Shown piece by piece: positions 48,188 through 59,552 of a DNA stretch of 64,000 bases. The notes below the pieces were generated by a model. The model ran no database searches, was not told where the DNA came from, and worked only from the letters and a program-made list of their open reading frames with translations. Positions within the stretch are counted from its first letter, which is position 1, and every line of letters starts with the position of its first letter. A program made the position numbers and the translations under genes. The DNA lies in contig WNYE01000087.1 of the NCBI GenBank assembly GCA_021396245.1, forward strand, positions 62,001 to 126,000, given 5' to 3'. This DNA comes from Sporothrix humicola. Taxonomy: Eukaryota > Ascomycota > Sordariomycetes > Ophiostomatales > Ophiostomataceae.

Positions 48188-51100
48188 TCACTGGAGGTAC
48201 ACCGGGATGCCGTACACGCACACTGCCGCCGAGGTCAAATACCGGAATCGAGGCGCGTCGCGCGCGCGCACAATCGCTTCGACCAACGACGCCGTCGCGC
48301 GTTGCGAGGACGGGCTCGCGTTGCGTTTCGAGGATGACGATGAAGGCCCCGTCCTCTTGCCTGCCTTGTCCCTCTCATCAAAGGCGCCTTGGGGCACAAG
48401 TCCCCACTCCTCAAACGCCTGCCCAGCAAACCGATCAATGTCCTTGTCGGTCACGTCCCAGAGAGTGCCCACAACGGCAGGACATCCTGCCAGCATGTAG
48501 TCCCATACAGGCCCGTGAAGCTCAAACTCGCCATTGTAGTTGAGCCCTGCCGAGCTGCAGCCCATCAGCAGCGTGGCTGCCCGACACCGCTCCATCTTCC
48601 GCACTGTCCGGCCGCGAATAAACTGCGCGCCGCTGCCGTGGCCAAAGTACAGCAAAACATCCTTGTCGCGGAGGATCGACTCAAACTCGTCCTCGGTCGG
48701 TGTGCGTCCCACAATGCGAGTCCAGGACGGGCCATTTAGGCTCGATGTCAGAGGGCCGTCGAATGTCTTTTCGGTCGACGGCAGGTCGCCTGCTGGGTTG
48801 AGCATGTAGGCACCCGATGCAAGCGAGGCACGGCACCCGCTTGGACGGTTGACGTCAGCCGGCTCTCTAAGCTCGTCGGCATCCATGGTGTTTTGCTGCT
48901 GGTCGAGGATCAAGCGACGGAGGCAGGCAAGCGACGGCACACGCGACACGGCCAGATTCTTCATGCATGAGAGCGACTCCCAGGGGAAGACATGAAGGGA
49001 CTTGTCAAGCACGAGGATGCTGTGGAGATGGTCGCTCGGATCGCCAGCTGCTGTTGCTGAGCTCCGGCCCTGGCCGTCGTGAATCGCCGAGTGGTACGCA
49101 AAGAGCGCGTCAAACGTCTCCACAACCATGGAGTCAAAGTCGATCTCGTCGTAGGCATTGTGCTCGCCATGGAACTGAAGGATATCCACCACAAAGTAGA
49201 GGAGGTCGTCCAGAACGTCGTCAAAGTCACAACCCTCTTCCGTCGCATCGCCGAGGCCGATGAACAAGTCCAACACACGGGGGTCCAAAGCCACCCGCGT
49301 CGACGCCGCAGCTGCCATTGAAGCTGCCGGTGCCTTGCCCGTCCGTTTCTTTCCGCGCGCAGGCGAGCGGCGAGATGGAAGGTGCTTGTCAAGGATGCCC
49401 TGGAATGTCTTTTGGAAGCGCGCAAACAGAGTCGGACGCCGCACATGCTGAGAGAAGATGCCACGGAAGCCACCAAGCCAGATCTGCTCCACGTTGTCAA
49501 GCAGCTCCTTGAGCCGGTTGTCGAGAGCCTCGCGTTCGGTCCACCAGACGGACTTTGCCCCCTTGACGGTCATGTCGCGGGCCTCGTGGCAGCTGTCGTT
49601 GATAGCCTTGACAATCTCCAAAAGCTCAGCCCGCCCCTGCTGGTAGTTGAACACCTCGTTGTCGGCGTCACGGGAAATAGCACGCTCGAGTGGGAGGCGG
49701 ATGACAAAGGGGCTCTGGCCGGCCTGGAGCTTCGTGATACACAGGTCATGCTTGTTCTCGCTGAGCGCCATGGACACCACACTCCAGTCTTTGGGGATAA
49801 TGTCGATGTAGTCGCGCTGGAACCGGTTGATGTTGATATCCGTTGTCTTGGCTGCACCTCCCGTGAAACTAGACCGCCTCGGTGTGCCGTTCAGGCTGCC
49901 GTTGGGTGGGATCGTTGTCGCAACTGCCGTCGAAGTGGGCGGCACCGCTGGCCACCAAGATGCCTCGCCAGAGATATCCTGCTTTGTCAACATGGCCTTC
50001 TCCACAAGCACTGCTCTCCGCTCCCGCTTCCACGTCATGTTCCGTGCCAGCTCAACAGAGCAACTGGCATAACCAGGGTGGCCCAGAGCGCGAGGCTTGC
50101 TCCACGACGTAGCCGAGAGAACAATCACAGCGCTCTGCAGCATGCTCGAGATCCGGTTCAGTGTGACAGAGTCGCCAGTCACCGCAGCAATTGCCTGGGC
50201 TTCAATGAGGCAATCCTGAGCTTCTTGCAGCATCTCCACAAAGCTGGCCGCGTTCTTGGCCGACTTTCCGAGAGCAGATGCCATTCCTCTTACTTTGACA
50301 GCCACGGGTGATTTAGACAGAGAAAGGCGGTCGCTGGCATCGCTGCCCACCGAGATGACGCCACTGCTGACAGCCGGGAACGACAGTGTCGAGTCCTGGA
50401 TGACAGAGAATACCGCATCGCGGGCCATCTGGTCCGTGCTGTGGCCCAACAAGCAAGCAGCCAGAGCAATGTGTCCGGCCAGAATGTCTGCCTGGCTCTT
50501 TGGAGAGGAAGCACCAGAAGACTCGCCGCCACTGCCCCGTAGAATAGAGAGTGCCGTCGCCCAGTCCTTCTTGCTCAAGTGAGACATGGTTTTTTGCATG
50601 AACAGAGCAGCGCGAAGTCCCAGTGCAGCAGGGTTGTCCACCAACGCATCAACGACTGGATTCTGTGAGACTGCGTCAACAACAGCCAGAGCGGTAGCAG
50701 CTGCAGCGGCCTTCTTTGTGGTCTTGGCCGTGGCGGCGGTCTTGCGAGTGCTCGTCGCTCTGGTCGAAGCCTTTGCCGGTGCGGCCGCCGCCGCAGCCTT
50801 TGTCCGTCGTCCGGCTGTCGTCCTGGCCTTTGTCGCTTCGGCTGGCGTCGTGGTTGGTTCGCTTTCCATCTTGTTTGCTGCACCTGAAGATTCACAGACA
50901 CGCTGAACAATCTGCTCGGCTTGCTGGATCATCTCCTGCTCGTTTTGCTCATCATTTATCTCCCGATACAGGCTGGCGAGGTCGCAAGCGAGCGACGCTT
51001 TTCGGTTGGTTTCGTCCATTTCGGACAGCCGGGATCGAGACTGGGTGATGAACGTGGCTGCTTTGTCTAGCTGGCCAGCTTTGAGACAGACAGTTGCCAT

Positions 51101-54100
51101 CCAAGATTCGGCCTGGGCCAGCGACAAGCCAGCACCGGTGACCGTCGCGACTTTTTGTGCTTGTTCGGCGTAGTACATGGTCTCCTGGTACATTCCGAGG
51201 TAGGCGTAAATTGACGATAAGCGGAGCATGCTGTTGAAGAGCGGGTGGAACAGGGCCCAGAATTCAGGGGAAGCAACCGATGTCGAGGGAGATGTCGAGA
51301 TTGCCGATGTGTCGGGCGCGGTGACCGGAGACACCTCATCTTGGTCCTGCACCTCGCAAAGAGAGGAGCTTGGGTCGATTGTCCGTTCAGATGATGAAGA
51401 CGATGCTGAGATGTCAGCGCTGCTTTCGTCATCTCCGCCCAAAGAATTGTCTGTGGTAAGCACCGGCCGGTCCATTGTCTTTTCCATTCGACTCCAGTCC
51501 TGGAACAGCATCCGGACACCATTTCTCGCATTCTGCAGGGCCACCGAGTGATCACCCTTTTCGAGAGCAACAAGCGATTGGAGAAGGCAAGCTTGAGCAC
51601 CAAGTCTCCGCTTGTGGGAGCCACTCATCTTGGCCTGATTTTGAGCGCGAGGCACTTCGTCGAAGCTAACGGGCTTTGCTTCAAGAAGATGCTGGCTTCT
51701 AAAAAATTGAAACAATTGTGAGTACGTAATTACGACCAAAAAAAACTGTGGGAAGAACATGGGGGACAATTTCGACTTACGCTTCGTCGAACCGGCCAAC
51801 AGCAATTAGGTATTCGGCATAGGAAAGATGGAAGCTGATCGTAGCGACCATCGGAGCTTCCTTCGCTCCATCGAGGGTGCCGCGGATCTCCTCAAGCGTC
51901 TTTTCTGCCTTCACACAGTCACCCATACGGAGATAATGTGAAGACAGGGCGAGCGCGGAGTGGTGCGCGGGTTGCCGAGAAAAGAACCGACTGTCGCTGG
52001 ACCCGGAAATGATGTTTGACAGGCACTGGGACAGCTCTAAGACATGTGTAATGGCAGAGTCACGTCCCATTGCACGCATAAATTCCGCGATGGAGGTCAG
52101 GTGCGTCTGGAACTCGGGAATGTCGTCAATGGCCAGCTCCAACTCAGCAGGTGTCGGGTTTGCTTCCAGAATAGACTTCCAGGCTTTCAGTGAAGCAGAG
52201 AAGACATCCATGTTTGGAAATCCTTCAGAAAATCCAGCTAGAGAGAAGGCCAAGGCCTTGTAATGAGGCAAGTAACCGGCAAGAGAAGCATCATCGGCAA
52301 GCCCTTGACTCTCGATGAGGCCCAGTGCGGCTGTTGTCTGTGGCACAATGTCAGCAAGGACTTCCGACTTGTCGATATTGGCGGAGAATACACGGAGAAG
52401 AGTGCGTAGTCGTCGGATAGGAAACTGCGTTGGGTAGTAAATGCGAAGAAGAGCCTCGACACAGGGATGAGACAGGTCAAGGCCGGCACGCTGCGGTGTC
52501 TTGGAGCTGGAGCTACTGCTGCCGTGGCCGAAATGGATGAAATGAAGCTGGTGCTCAAGAACGGCCGCGTGTTCATGATCCTCTAGACCTGCAGACCAGT
52601 CCATGTGGACCTCTTCAAGTCTATGGATAGATACCAGAGTGCGCGAAAGTGCGTCTACTTGGTCGCTAGCCGCCCATGCAAGACTCGGAGGAGATCTAGT
52701 CAGTGCCGTCGTCACCGTGTTCAATGCGCCGTCATCCACGAGACTCGAACGAATCGACTGCAAAGCTCCCAGAGCCTCCCCGATCTGGCCCGTTGATCTG
52801 GCCAGCTCGGCCATGCGCTCAAGCTTGAGGATCAGCTGGGCCTTTTCCCTCTCTGGGCCAGGGCGATTCTTGATGCAATCAATTGCCCGCCGTAGTGCTT
52901 TTAGGGCATCACGGTCGGCATTGTCACCCGCCTTGCGTCGCAGAACATTGTAGCTGAGGTAGTAAAAGTGAGAAATTTTGACGTAGTAGGACGAGGAGGA
53001 GTCGGCTGATTTGAGGTCACCAAGATACTCGAGAACGGTGAGCGAGTCGCTGAAAACTGAATCAAGCTGTTCCCAAACCATACGGCCCTCCTCGATGATC
53101 GTCTTGGTCACAACAAAGGCCGAGTCGAGTGTGTGCCGGATGGATTGTGTTAGCAGTTGGCGCCGCTGCTCATACCGGAGAAAGTCCTTGGTGCTGCTCT
53201 TGGCTGCAGGCGGCTTTCCGAGCCAACGAAGACAGAAACGGGGGCATTGGTAAACAAATGCCTCAAGCAGCAGCTTGAATGGCTGCGGGATTATATGGTT
53301 GCTGCTGGTGCTTGATTTGCTATTTTGTTGTGTCTGGTTGATCAAAATATTGACGGCAGATTTGCGAACCAGGCAAACATTGGCAAGAAGCTCCTCCAAT
53401 TCTGCAGTGTCACCCTTCAAGGATCCCTTGATCGCCTCCAGCACATTGGAGAGCAAGGTCGGGCTGTCCTGCGGGTACTTCTTGGCGGGGTTCTTGAGTT
53501 GGAGTGCAAGAAGCTGTGCGGAAGTCGAGCAGTATTTTGCAGCCGAATCGTCAGTTGAGTTCACAAGACCAAAAAGCTCCGACGCCCAGTGGACTGCGTC
53601 ATCAATGTGGCCATTCTCGCGTGCAATGGCAATTAGGTTCTGGAAGATGCTAGCCAATGGGGCCTTGGAAGTGCGTGCAACCGAAAATTGGCCTCGAGTT
53701 GTAAGCTCCATTATTTGGTCAAAGCGACCACGGCAAAATGAGTACGACAGTGCCTTGCCCGAGGACCGGCTCCGACGGGCATATGTTGACAAGCAGCGAG
53801 AAAGAGGCGTCAAGATATCCTTGTCCGCGTCCGCAGAGTTCTGCTTCGCCATGATCCAGCACCGCAGTCGGGTCTCAAGGCTGAGTGTCTGTAGCTCGAA
53901 TGCAGCCAAGGGAGCCACACTCAGCTGCGGCTCGATTGCGCCTGCGTCGTCTTTGCTGGATATACTTGGCGCGAGAGCCAAGAGAAGTTGTGAGAGAGTC
54001 TCCATCTGACGCAGCATCTTTTGCTGCTCCGCTGGGTTGGCTGACGAGGACTTGATGCACAGTGAGATCAGCTGCACAGGTGAGGATTTGCAGCTGCGGC

Positions 54101-55196
54101 GGAGAAACGGCAGTGCGGAGTCGATATGTGCGGGCTTCTTGAGGGCAGCCAGAATCCGGAGAGCCTGGAGCTGGGATGCCACAATGAGCTTCATCGTCGG
54201 TATAGAGACAGCAGAAACGTCGCCATATTCGAGGATATCGGCAGCCAGTGATGCTGCGGGAGGCTGTGCTGTTGCTTGAGCTGCAGCTTGCTGTGTTGTT
54301 GCCTTTGTCATCGTCTTTGCCGCCGTCTTGGTCGTCTTTGTTGGTTTTGCAGGGGCTGTCGTCGAGGCGGGGGGGGGTTCGGTTGTTGTCGCGGCCAATG
54401 GCCCTTGGAGTCGTTTCTTGAGAACACGCAGCTCTCGGCAGGCCTGGTCAAGCATGTTTAAGGCGAGCAGCTTAGCCACAAACGAAGACATACCCGCCTC
54501 AAGCTGCAGTTCTGGAAGAGTCACGGCCTTTGTCTCTTGTAATATTCGGAGAGTCGAAAACGCGATGCGAGCACATTCGGCCGTGGCCATGCACTGTGCG
54601 TTTGGGGCTGCCGCTGCCGCTGTTGCAGGCTTGCTGGCCGTCTTCATAGGAGATGTCGAGACGCGGTTGAGTGTCCGAGGCTGGAGCGGTGTCATGGGAG
54701 CCGACATTGACCTCCGAAGACCGCCCCTTGCGGTCGATTTGGGAGGCACTTCATCGCCAGAGTTTGACAGCTGCTGTACTCGTGCGGGCGTCTTTGGCGG
54801 CGCCTGTTGTGAGACTGTTGTTGAGGATGTGCTTGTTGTCGGCTTTGCTGCCTCGGCGAGTGCTTTGAGAGCTGCATTGATGACATGTGTGGCCAACTGT
54901 GCCTTTTCCTTGTCCGAGAGACTTGGTTGGGAATCGGGTTGTTTTCGTGCATCGTCACGCGCCGCTGGTCGCCGTTTTGCTGCTGCCGTTCCAGGACGCG
55001 AGGATGCGGCAGTTCCTGGTCGTGAGGACGGTGCACCACGTGCAGTCTTCGTCGTTATTGTCGGAGCTTGTTGTTGTGAATCGGCATCGCGTGGGAGGAG
55101 GAGAGACTTGAGAGAGACAACGGTAGCCGGTGTGCATGTAGCACTCGATGTGACAGCGTTGCGGACAGCATCGACGTGCACCTGGAGGGTCGCCAT
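48188..55196 (-). CDS. ESP1: Separase, cohesin-cleaving cysteine protease (2308 aa, 2 exons)
   Basis: Cleaves the Scc1/Rad21 kleisin subunit of cohesin at anaphase onset and is held inactive by securin (family knowledge). Exons are 55196-51781 and 51698-48188, with an 82-nt intron; the join reads GRFDEA-SQHLLEAKP. The C-terminal peptidase C50 domain (about 1830-2300) contains HVFPWESLSCM, the catalytic His in LYFGHGSGAQ (about residue 2159) and the catalytic Cys in LLMGCSSAGL (about 2186), followed by GTLWDVTDKDIDRF. Everything upstream is a long helical TPR-like superstructure, as in other separases. The first 250 residues are low complexity, with SRPGTAA-type repeats and Thr/Ala/Lys-rich linkers; a second Ala/Lys/Thr-rich linker lies at about 1450-1520. 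Length is normal for filamentous fungi. No securin candidate is visible nearby; securins are too divergent to spot by eye. Confidence 0.96.
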
Positions 55197-55848
55197 CTAA
55201 GCCAGTCGAGGAGGGGGCGTGAATAGGTGTCGAGGATAAAAGAAGCCGAGATTGAAGAAAAAGAAAAAGGAAAAAGCAGAAGGGTATAATGAGGAAAACA
55301 AAAGGCAATAACCGGTTTGATCCTTAATCATAGCATTGCTGGCAAGAAACAATTCTAAGTCTACCCCCAAAAACAAAAATGCAAAAAAAAAACCGCGTCT
55401 CGTAAAGGGAGGATAGACGTGATTATGAAGATCGTGTGTCGTCAAGATGCGTGAACTTTGGTGAGGTCAGACAGATTTGCTCCAAAAAGGCAAAGACAAC
55501 ACCCCAAGCCCAAGCTCTACGCAAACAAAGCTCCAAGTTCAGGCGTTCAGGCAGGGGCGCACCTGCCAGTGGTGACCGGCGGGCTGGCACGCGCTGCGGG
55601 AAGGTCCCCACCGAGGACGTTGTTTCTGTACGCGGAACAACTGTCGGCCCAGTGTTGGCACGGCAACCGGCGCTAAATATCAAGACCGTCAGGTTTCCCC
55701 ACAATTTGATTGGCGGAGAGCGGCGGCAATTTCCATGTGCAAGTCTTTGGCGATTTTCTCGAACGTCGAAATTCAACGTCAGTCAAGTCAATCCAGACGC
55801 ATAGAGCGAAACGCCGGCACCCTAAAGCCACACGACAACCACCTGAAA
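55197..55848. promoter_or_regulatory. Divergent promoter region, separase / DUF5321-like
   Basis: 652 bp between divergent start codons, so one region drives both genes. The separase side (55250-55390) is A-rich; the other side is GC-richer. No gene was seen. Confidence 0.55.
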
Positions 55849-56526
55849 ATGAACGCAGTAACAATCCGTGGCCTCCGGTCAGTAGCCGTCCTCCGCAGTC
55901 CCATTGGGTCACCGCGGCTCATGTCTTTTGCCGTCCAGAGACAATATTACAGTTCGCTACCGACAATTGCTCAGGCATCGTTCTGGAAGCAGCTGATCCC
56001 GAAGCCGCTGCGCAGAGGCAAGGACGGCAAGCTCCCAGTCGCCAATGTCATCTCTGATGCGCGGAAGGCTAAGGAGTGGAACCCGGCGACGTTCTTCATC
56101 TTCTTTTTCCTGTTCATCGGGTCCATGGCGATCCAGATGATTGCTTTGAAGAAGGACTTTGACACATTTATGCGCCAGTCGGAAGTAAAGATTGGGCTGC
56201 TCAAGGAAGTGATCGAGCGCATCCAAAAGGGCGAGGAGGTCGACGTGGAGGGAACATTGGGCACCGGCGATCCGACCAAAGAATCAGAGTGGGATTCAGG
56301 TGCGTATACAAGTTATGCTTTCGGGTCATGGCTTACGGACGCGACTTACTGACATATCACAGTCCTGAAAGAGATTGAAAGTGACGAAGTCACGCGGAGC
56401 CTCAAACGCGAGGGAAAGAAAGCTGCCGAGGCTGCATCCGCCAAATCGGCCGCTCCCACAGATCCACAAAACACGCAAGACGGCCCCTCAACGACCAAGG
56501 CTACGACCATCGCCAACTTCTACTAA
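55849..56526 (+). CDS. Small mitochondrial membrane protein, DUF5321-like (204 aa, 2 exons)
   Basis: Exons are 55849-56299 and 56363-56526; the 63-nt intron has a TACTGAC branch site near its 3' end and joins as EWDS-VLKEIESDE. The N-terminal 45 residues contain Arg, Ser and hydrophobics with no acidic residue (IRGLRSVAVLRSPIGSPRL), a typical mitochondrial presequence. One membrane helix lies at about 81-100 (TFFIFFFLFIGSMAIQMIAL), followed by a predicted coiled coil (101-128) and the conserved GEEVDVEGTLGTGDPTKESEW block. I recall this architecture as the fungal family DUF5321. Topology and size resemble yeast inner-membrane assembly factors such as Ina17, but homology is not established here. 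Its stop codon is 61 nt from the stop of the convergent sirtuin gene. Confidence 0.82.
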
Positions 56527-56587
56527 GCAAGCACCAAGAGATGTGTATATTTTGTGATCCATTTTATTACATTTATACTGTCTATCA

Positions 56588-57874
56588 TTATGACAGCATG
56601 TCTCTAAAAAGGGCCGGGTCGACTGGCCCAGCGCCGAGTCCTGTGCCCCTTTCATAGGCGCCGCTCGGCGCCTGTCGGTGCAGCTCGTCCACAAGCGGCG
56701 GCAGAACCGCATCTGTAGGCATCTCAACGCGGACACCGGCAGCGCCCGATTGAGTGTCGTCCATCTCAGCAAAGAAGGCGTCCTCTCCTCGAACACCCCC
56801 CATGTTCACGATTGCAATGGGCATGCCACGGTCCTTGGCCCGTTTGGCTAGGCGCCATGCCGAGTACGTTGCGAGAGATGTGGCCAGAACCAAAAGACGG
56901 CCTGCCTCGTCTACGGCTGCCTCGGCGGCGTGCTTGACCGCCGGCGAGATACTCTCGCCAAACATGATCACGGCCGGCTTCAAGACGCCAGGACACTTGA
57001 CCTTGGTGCCGCTGTCGGTCGGGCTGACGTTGCGAGGCATCTTCCACGCGCCGTCCGAGTCCACTTCAACCATCAGTTTGGTGCCGTCTTCCGCTACTGG
57101 CGGATTGGCGAGGCAGTGTGCACAGGGCGGGTAGCGGAAGGTTGTGTATGGCGCGCCAGGAACATCGACATCGCCGTCCGGGTTCGTGCGAATGCCGCGA
57201 ATGGCAGAAAGACTGGCTGGCGCCCGCTGCAATGGAGCACCCGTGGTCGGGTTGTCAGCCTCGGGCTCGAAGGCGCCTGCCGATATGGCTTCGGAGAGAA
57301 ACCCGGCCCATGCTGGGTTCAGCCGCGCCAGCTCGTCCTGGAAGGCGTCACGGTCGTATTCGTTGTAGCAGGTTGTGCAGACGGTGGCCCGGAGATAGCC
57401 ATGGAGCTCGACGGTGGAGGGGATGTCGGGGTGGGCAACATGATGGAAGGAGTCCACGTTCTGCGTGATGACCGAATGTACATAGCCGAGGCGGCCAAGG
57501 TCCCGCAGAGCATAGTGGCTCGTGTTGGGTGTGGCCTTGTGCAGCGTTGTCCAGCCCAAGAAACTGCGTGCCCAGTACCGCTTTCGTACCTCGTGACTCG
57601 ATAAAAACTCGTGAAAGTAGATGGGCCGGAATGTCTTGTTGACGCGGTAAGTGCCGTTCTCGCCCCGATAATCTGCCAGACCACTGGCCACCGAAAGCCC
57701 GGCACCCGTCAACACGACTGTATTTGAAGGCAGGCCCGGGGGCGGCGGCGCCGTCATGAAGGCGCTGAGCGCAGCCACAACAGCTGACGGCGTGGTGGCA
57801 TTGCGCGGGATAATTCGAGGAGCGGCAAAGACGTCGGTATAGGGAATGCGCAGGAGCGGCTTGCGCGCGGCCAT
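56588..57874 (-). CDS. SIR2-family NAD-dependent protein deacylase, mitochondrial SIRT4-like class (428 aa)
   Basis: Single exon. NAD-binding motifs are TGAGLSVASGLADYRG (56-71) and TQNVD (137-141); the catalytic base is His158 in ELHG. Zinc ligands are probably Cys166 and Cys169 (CTTC) with Cys251 and Cys254 (CAHC). LKPAVIMFGESI, normally placed just after the second Cys pair, here follows a segment of about 40 residues, and a further Cys294 sits just before it. Spacing between the two Cys pairs is about 80 residues, also expanded. The N terminus (MAARKPLLRIPY...RIIPRN) is Arg-rich without acidic residues before Asp14 and could be a mitochondrial presequence. Family relatives remove acetyl, lipoyl or other acyl groups, or ADP-ribosylate; the substrate here is unknown. 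Confidence 0.92.
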   Translation of the reverse strand: MAARKPLLRIPYTDVFAAPRIIPRNATTPSAVVAALSAFMTAPPPPGLPSNTVVLTGAGLSVASGLADYRGENGTYRVNKTFRPIYFHEFLSSHEVRKRYWARSFLGWTTLHKATPNTSHYALRDLGRLGYVHSVITQNVDSFHHVAHPDIPSTVELHGYLRATVCTTCYNEYDRDAFQDELARLNPAWAGFLSEAISAGAFEPEADNPTTGAPLQRAPASLSAIRGIRTNPDGDVDVPGAPYTTFRYPPCAHCLANPPVAEDGTKLMVEVDSDGAWKMPRNVSPTDSGTKVKCPGVLKPAVIMFGESISPAVKHAAEAAVDEAGRLLVLATSLATYSAWRLAKRAKDRGMPIAIVNMGGVRGEDAFFAEMDDTQSGAAGVRVEMPTDAVLPPLVDELHRQAPSGAYERGTGLGAGPVDPALFRDMLS

Positions 57875-59552
57875 GTCGTTATGAGTCCGCGTCCACGTCT
57901 ACTGAGCACCGCGGCATGCCCCCCTTCGTAGATGCGAGGTGTGTCTGTCTGTTTTCTCCGTGTTCTGGTCTCAGCCCTAGATCCGCGGCTATCCGAATTT
58001 CCCGTCAGAGTGTTACCTCCGGGGTGAGATGCTAGATGCTGGGGGAAAGAGCTTATGTGCGTGAGGATCTCTCTTGGCCTAAACACAAAGCTCAACGGGA
58101 AAGCCAGTCTGGAATTGGTGCAATTGGGCCGGAGTCGGTTGTTGGGGGTGCGTTTCTGCAGTGCGATGACGACGGAAATGTTCACGGTGTGGATTCTCAG
58201 CCTGTGGTTAGACGAGGGTTTAAGACGCGGTGTGCGGGACAGTGCCCACCGCTACAATCCGACAGCGGCGCTTTAGGGTATTTGGGGCATTTGGGGCATT
58301 TTTGCTGGCTTTTTAGACAGGTTGGGGCGTTCGGCGCTTTCGCCAGTAGTATGTCGACGTCGCCTATCGGCTCGGGTGGGCCTGAGCTTGTGTAAGTCGC
58401 CAAGACCATCGTCATGGAGGAGCTCCTCAGCCAGGCAAACCAGCATTGGAAGGCACTTGAGCCTCACCTTCCCTGTCTGAGTTTGTAAAATATAAATCTG
58501 TGTTCGCAAGCATTTGTTTGCATGTGCCTGACATCCGGGGAAAGTGCGGGTTTGGGTTATGTATTGTGTGCACTTGGCAAGAACGACTCGACCGACACGG
58601 AGTCTAATTGTATTACAGCGCAGTGTTTATCTCCGTGCTCCCTTGCACCCTCAAGTTTGTTAGTGCGGGGGGTTCCTGCCTGGCTTGGCCAAGCACGGAA
58701 ACAGAAAATTGCTTGCGTGCGAGAATCGAACCATGCCGGATTGGCGCTTTCCGCCCTGTATCGGACCTTTGCCCTGGCCGTTCTTTTCCCATTCCTCACG
58801 CGTCAGTTGAGGCGATCTTATGGAAGACGGCCAAATGTCATACCAAGCATCTCACTCCCGCCGTATCTTTCGTCCGGACTCTGTAATACTTTGTAAGATA
58901 CGACGTACATTTAGGTGTAAAAGCGTCAATCGTTCGCACTTTCCTTGAGAACCCATCCTGCCATCCGGCAGAAGGAACGACCCAACAAATCCAAAGCATC
59001 AGCCCACATCCAGCTCGGCACATTATTGCGCTACGGCGGAAGGCGCAATCAGTGTCCGCTAGAAAGGGGAGAAACATATGCCCTGGCTGCCAGCCTATAT
59101 CCAGCCAACCCCAATCTAGGTCGCTTTTGTCTCTTTTTTTGGCGGCCTCGTTGTTCCACGGAAGAGGGCCTGAACTCGCCATCGGCTCCGTAACGGCGGC
59201 CTGTTGCAGCAGAAACAAAACCCAGAGCGCGTCCACTTTTGCTTCTCACTTGAAAGTTGGCATTTGTCATATCTCGTCGCTCCTTCCTGGGCTTTCCTTT
59301 AACTTCAGTCCGGACAATTTTGTTTCAAAGCCGCCGTCCTCTCACTCTTTCCCACTTCCTTACGATCCGATCAGGGCTGCTCCTGCCTGCGCGTACGCCT
59401 TCAAGCGCACCTTCCATCCCTTCCTTGAAAGCTGCCTCTCGTTATTCTTGCCCTAGATCCTTCAAGACGACATTCTCTCACCTCAATTATCACACCCTGT
59501 GCTTATCCTACAAACACGCGCATCTACACCCCGGCTGCCATTGTCACAGAGC
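57875..59552. promoter_or_regulatory. Divergent promoter region, sirtuin / CDF transporter
   Basis: 1.68 kb between divergent starts. It contains a short TTTGGGGCA tandem repeat (58279-58300). The CDF side (59280-59500) is CT-rich as in many fungal leaders. No gene or RNA was recognised. Confidence 0.5.

Noticed and set aside
58700..58760. tRNA-like B-box match (GGTTCGATTC on the minus strand)
   Set aside because: The flanking bases do not form a 5-bp T stem and no acceptor or anticodon arm can be drawn.
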